Source of the DNA: Nitrososphaerota archaeon
GTDB taxonomy: Archaea; Thermoproteota; Nitrososphaeria; Conexivisphaerales; Conexivisphaeraceae
Direction of reading: 5' to 3'
NCBI GenBank assembly: GCA_009903775.1
Contig: WYEM01000081.1
Location: 1-64,000, forward strand
DNA length: 64,000 bases
Numbering within the stretch: the stretch's first letter is position 1; the number at the start of each line of letters is the position of its first letter. The translations under genes were made by a program, and so were the position numbers. Of the stretch, positions 62,333 to 64,000 are shown piece after piece. The notes below the pieces were generated by a model, which saw nothing but the letters and a program-made list of their open reading frames with translations, made no database searches and was not told where the DNA came from.

Positions 62333-63445
62333 CTCCGCGAAGTCCATCGAGCGCGCCAGCCGCGAGGCGCGCTCCAGCTCGCCGCCGGGCTCGCGTGCCG
62401 CCTCCTCGATCGCGTCCGCCAGCTCGGACGGCCCCACCAGGTCCGGCCTGAGGATGGCGCGCGCAATTCCTATGCGCTCGGCCCTCAGGGCGTTGCTCTC
62501 CTGCTCGCCGTGGAAAGGTATGGGCAGGAGGACGCTCGGCTTCCCGTAGTAGATCGACTTGCCTATGGTCGTGTGGCCCGCCCTCGAGACGACGACGTCC
62601 GCCGCCGAAATGTATTGATCGATGCACCGGCACCAGTCGCACATGTAGAGGCCGTCGCCCAGCCTGACGGGCGCGGCCTCCGATCCCACCCTGGCCGCGG
62701 ACACGAGCGCTGACCAGCCGCGGCGCGCCAGCTCGGCGGCGGCCGCGAGCGACTTCGCCAGCGCCGGGCGCTTTGTCTCCTCGGGCCCGCTTATGGTGAA
62801 GAGCGCGAAGGGCCTCCTGGGCGGCTCCCAGGGCTCCGAGGCGCATCTGTCTATGGGGAATCCCACGAAGCGGAGCTTCCCCCTGATCTGCGGCACCGCC
62901 TCCAGCTGCTCGCCAGCCACCGTGAAGGGCGGCGGGAGGTCCGGCACCAGCACGAGGTCCGCCGCCGACCACAGCAGCCCCAAGAGCTGGGCCGGGGGAA
63001 GCTCCAGCAGCTGCCTGGCCGCGCCGAGCGCCCTGGGCGCCATTATCCTGGCCTGGTTGAGCATGAGGGCCGATGGTATGCCCCTGCGCCTCGCGGCTAG
63101 GAGGGGGGACGCCCTGGAGTCCGATAGGACCAGGCGGGGCGATATTGCCTCGAGCAGGCGGTCCTCGACCTCCAGCTGGCGCAGGAAGGTCGCGAAGGGC
63201 CTCGCGAGGTCCCTCGCCGTGTCCCGGAAGCGCATCTTGCCCTCCTCGCCCCAGAGGACGTCGAGTTCCGGGACCTCCAAGCATGGCACCCCGACGGACG
63301 AGAGGTAGCTCAGCCCCTCGCCCCAGCTGCTCGCGATGGAGCTGCGCCCCCTGGACGAGAGGGCCCTCAGCGCCGCGGCGGTCCTGTAGGCGTGCCCCAG
63401 GCCGGTCCCGTACACGGGAGCGTAGACGTCGGCGAGCCCCCTCAA
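62300..63445 (-). CDS. MurG/GT28-like glycosyltransferase
   Basis: A 381-residue GT-B fold enzyme. The N-terminal loop YGTGLGHAYRTAAALRAL is the nucleotide-sugar glycosyltransferase glycine motif, and the C-terminal donor site SRAGHTTIGKSIYYGKPSVL, LLPIPFHGEQESNALR is MurG-like. KLRFVGFPID separates the domains. It may act in glycolipid or N-glycan precursor synthesis, but the acceptor is unknown. TTG 63445 forms TTGA with a stop that is one frame off the upstream AMMECR1 gene. Confidence 0.8.
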   Translation of the reverse strand: MRGLADVYAPVYGTGLGHAYRTAAALRALSSRGRSSIASSWGEGLSYLSSVGVPCLEVPELDVLWGEEGKMRFRDTARDLARPFATFLRQLEVEDRLLEAISPRLVLSDSRASPLLAARRRGIPSALMLNQARIMAPRALGAARQLLELPPAQLLGLLWSAADLVLVPDLPPPFTVAGEQLEAVPQIRGKLRFVGFPIDRCASEPWEPPRRPFALFTISGPEETKRPALAKSLAAAAELARRGWSALVSAARVGSEAAPVRLGDGLYMCDWCRCIDQYISAADVVVSRAGHTTIGKSIYYGKPSVLLPIPFHGEQESNALRAERIGIARAILRPDLVGPSELADAIEEAAREPGGELERASRLARSMDFAELTVAALEELL

Positions 63446-64000
63446 GGCCCCGCTTCACTACCTCGCCGCGCGGGGAGACCTCCTCGAAGACGACGGCCTG
63501 GAACGCCTGGATCCTGGGGCGCATCGTGAGCCAGCAGTCCGGAGGTGCCCCGGCCTTCACGCACGCGTACGACAGGTACTCCTCGACGTCCCAGCCCTCC
63601 TCCACGGGGACCTGGGGCAGCAGGAGGCCGGAGCCCATGGACCAGATCACTATGAGCCCGTCCCTCCCGACCTTCACCCTCTCCTTCAGCTCGAGGGGAC
63701 TGCGGTAGTGCACGTCCTTGGGCTCCGTGAGCACGCTGACCTCGACGGTCACACGGTCGGCCTCCTCCGCGGACATCGGCTCGAAGCGCGGGTCATTCAC
63801 GGCGGCGTCGATCGCCGAGTCTATGACCGCCCTGACCAGCGGTTGAGCGGGATACGGCCTACCTATGCACCCCCTGAGCTCTCCCCCCGGGTGCGTCCTC
63901 AGGGTGACGAACGCCCCCCTCATGGCCCTGAGCCTCTCCGGGGCATCGGGGGGCTCCGGGATCCTCCTGCCCTCCCTCAGGTAGGTCTCCATGGACCTGC
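63442..64000 (-). CDS. AMMECR1 domain protein (5' end outside window)
   Basis: At least 183 residues of an AMMECR1/TIGR00296 protein: GAFVTLRTHPGGELRGCIGR carries the family-defining LRGCIG motif, followed by DPRFEPMSAEEADRVTVEVS, LLLPQVPVEEGWDVEEYLSY and ACVKAGAPPDCW. Function is not established. The frame is open to the window end; the family usually has ~20 more N-terminal residues before the first visible ATG (63992), so the start is probably upstream. The expected stop (TTGA at 63445-63442) is one nucleotide out of frame; strictly the frame stays open to 61791. Confidence 0.85.

Overview
The window is chromosomal DNA of a GC-rich archaeon, by eye about two-thirds G+C, most likely a thermophilic member of the TACK group (Thermoproteota/Nitrososphaeria side). 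Archaeal markers include TBP, the Nop5-fibrillarin pair, RadA, the KEOPS subunits Kae1, Bud32 and Pcc1, ribosomal proteins P1/L12, L15e, S15, S3Ae and S30e, PurP, an STT3/AglB oligosaccharyltransferase and a tetraether lipid synthase (Tes). The rRNA transcript is 16S-23S with no tRNA-Ala in the spacer and no linked 5S. Full-length CarB and GuaA, the S15-RecJ-like-Pcc1-S3Ae cluster and a short L15e fit a TACK archaeon; a Conexivisphaera-like relative is only a guess. Very many genes have a TATA box about 26 bp before their ATG, GTG or TTG, so leaderless mRNA is the rule.

Layout. 0-5.4 kb: the end of trpS, then 23S and 16S rRNA on the minus strand, each flanked by an inverted repeat with a bulge-helix-bulge processing motif. 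5.6-10 kb: tRNA-Leu(CAA) with apparent introns, an MtrA-like/DUF4346 protein, P1/L12, a proteasome beta subunit lacking its catalytic Thr, translin, a RibL-type FAD synthase and L15e. 10-18.8 kb: SerA-like dehydrogenase, YchF-type GTPase, a lipid-linked sugar flippase, Kae1, Bud32-RdgB, S15, RecJ/Cdc45-like, Pcc1 and S3Ae. 18.9-31 kb: AglB, then nucleotide biosynthesis: two tandem PurP genes, an ACT-domain regulator divergent from carAB across a clear dyad operator, guaA and a GfcR-like HTH-phosphoribosyltransferase regulator. 31-41 kb: an HTH plus membrane protein pair and a complete peptide/sugar ABC importer operon (binding protein, two permeases, a secreted protein, two ATPases) with an MFS carrier.

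41-48.5 kb is the accessory part: four MFS transporters in all border or lie in it, with a thioredoxin, a frameshifted unknown gene, two identical 21-bp repeats resembling IS200/IS605 ends, a decayed second copy of the HTH-membrane protein pair, and an internally deleted TnpB remnant. 48.5-52.2 kb: a CapA-like protein, Tes and PyrB. 52.2-55.5 kb: a co-directional cluster of an unknown domain joined to a TrmB regulator, a zinc-ribbon protein, a small membrane protein and a Cas4-like nuclease joined to a degenerate HAD domain; this is the best candidate for an undescribed system. 55.5-64 kb: an isocitrate/isopropylmalate dehydrogenase, TBP, signal peptidase, S30e, Nop5, fibrillarin, RadA, a ThiI-like protein with a destroyed PP-loop, a glycosyltransferase and AMMECR1.

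A recurrent oddity is that several conserved genes have no in-frame stop. At seven same-strand junctions the natural-looking stop (TTGA, TGATG, ATGGATAG and similar) is present but displaced by one nucleotide from the reading frame. This could reflect indels in the assembly, tolerated 3'-end frameshifts, or recoding; the sequence alone cannot decide.
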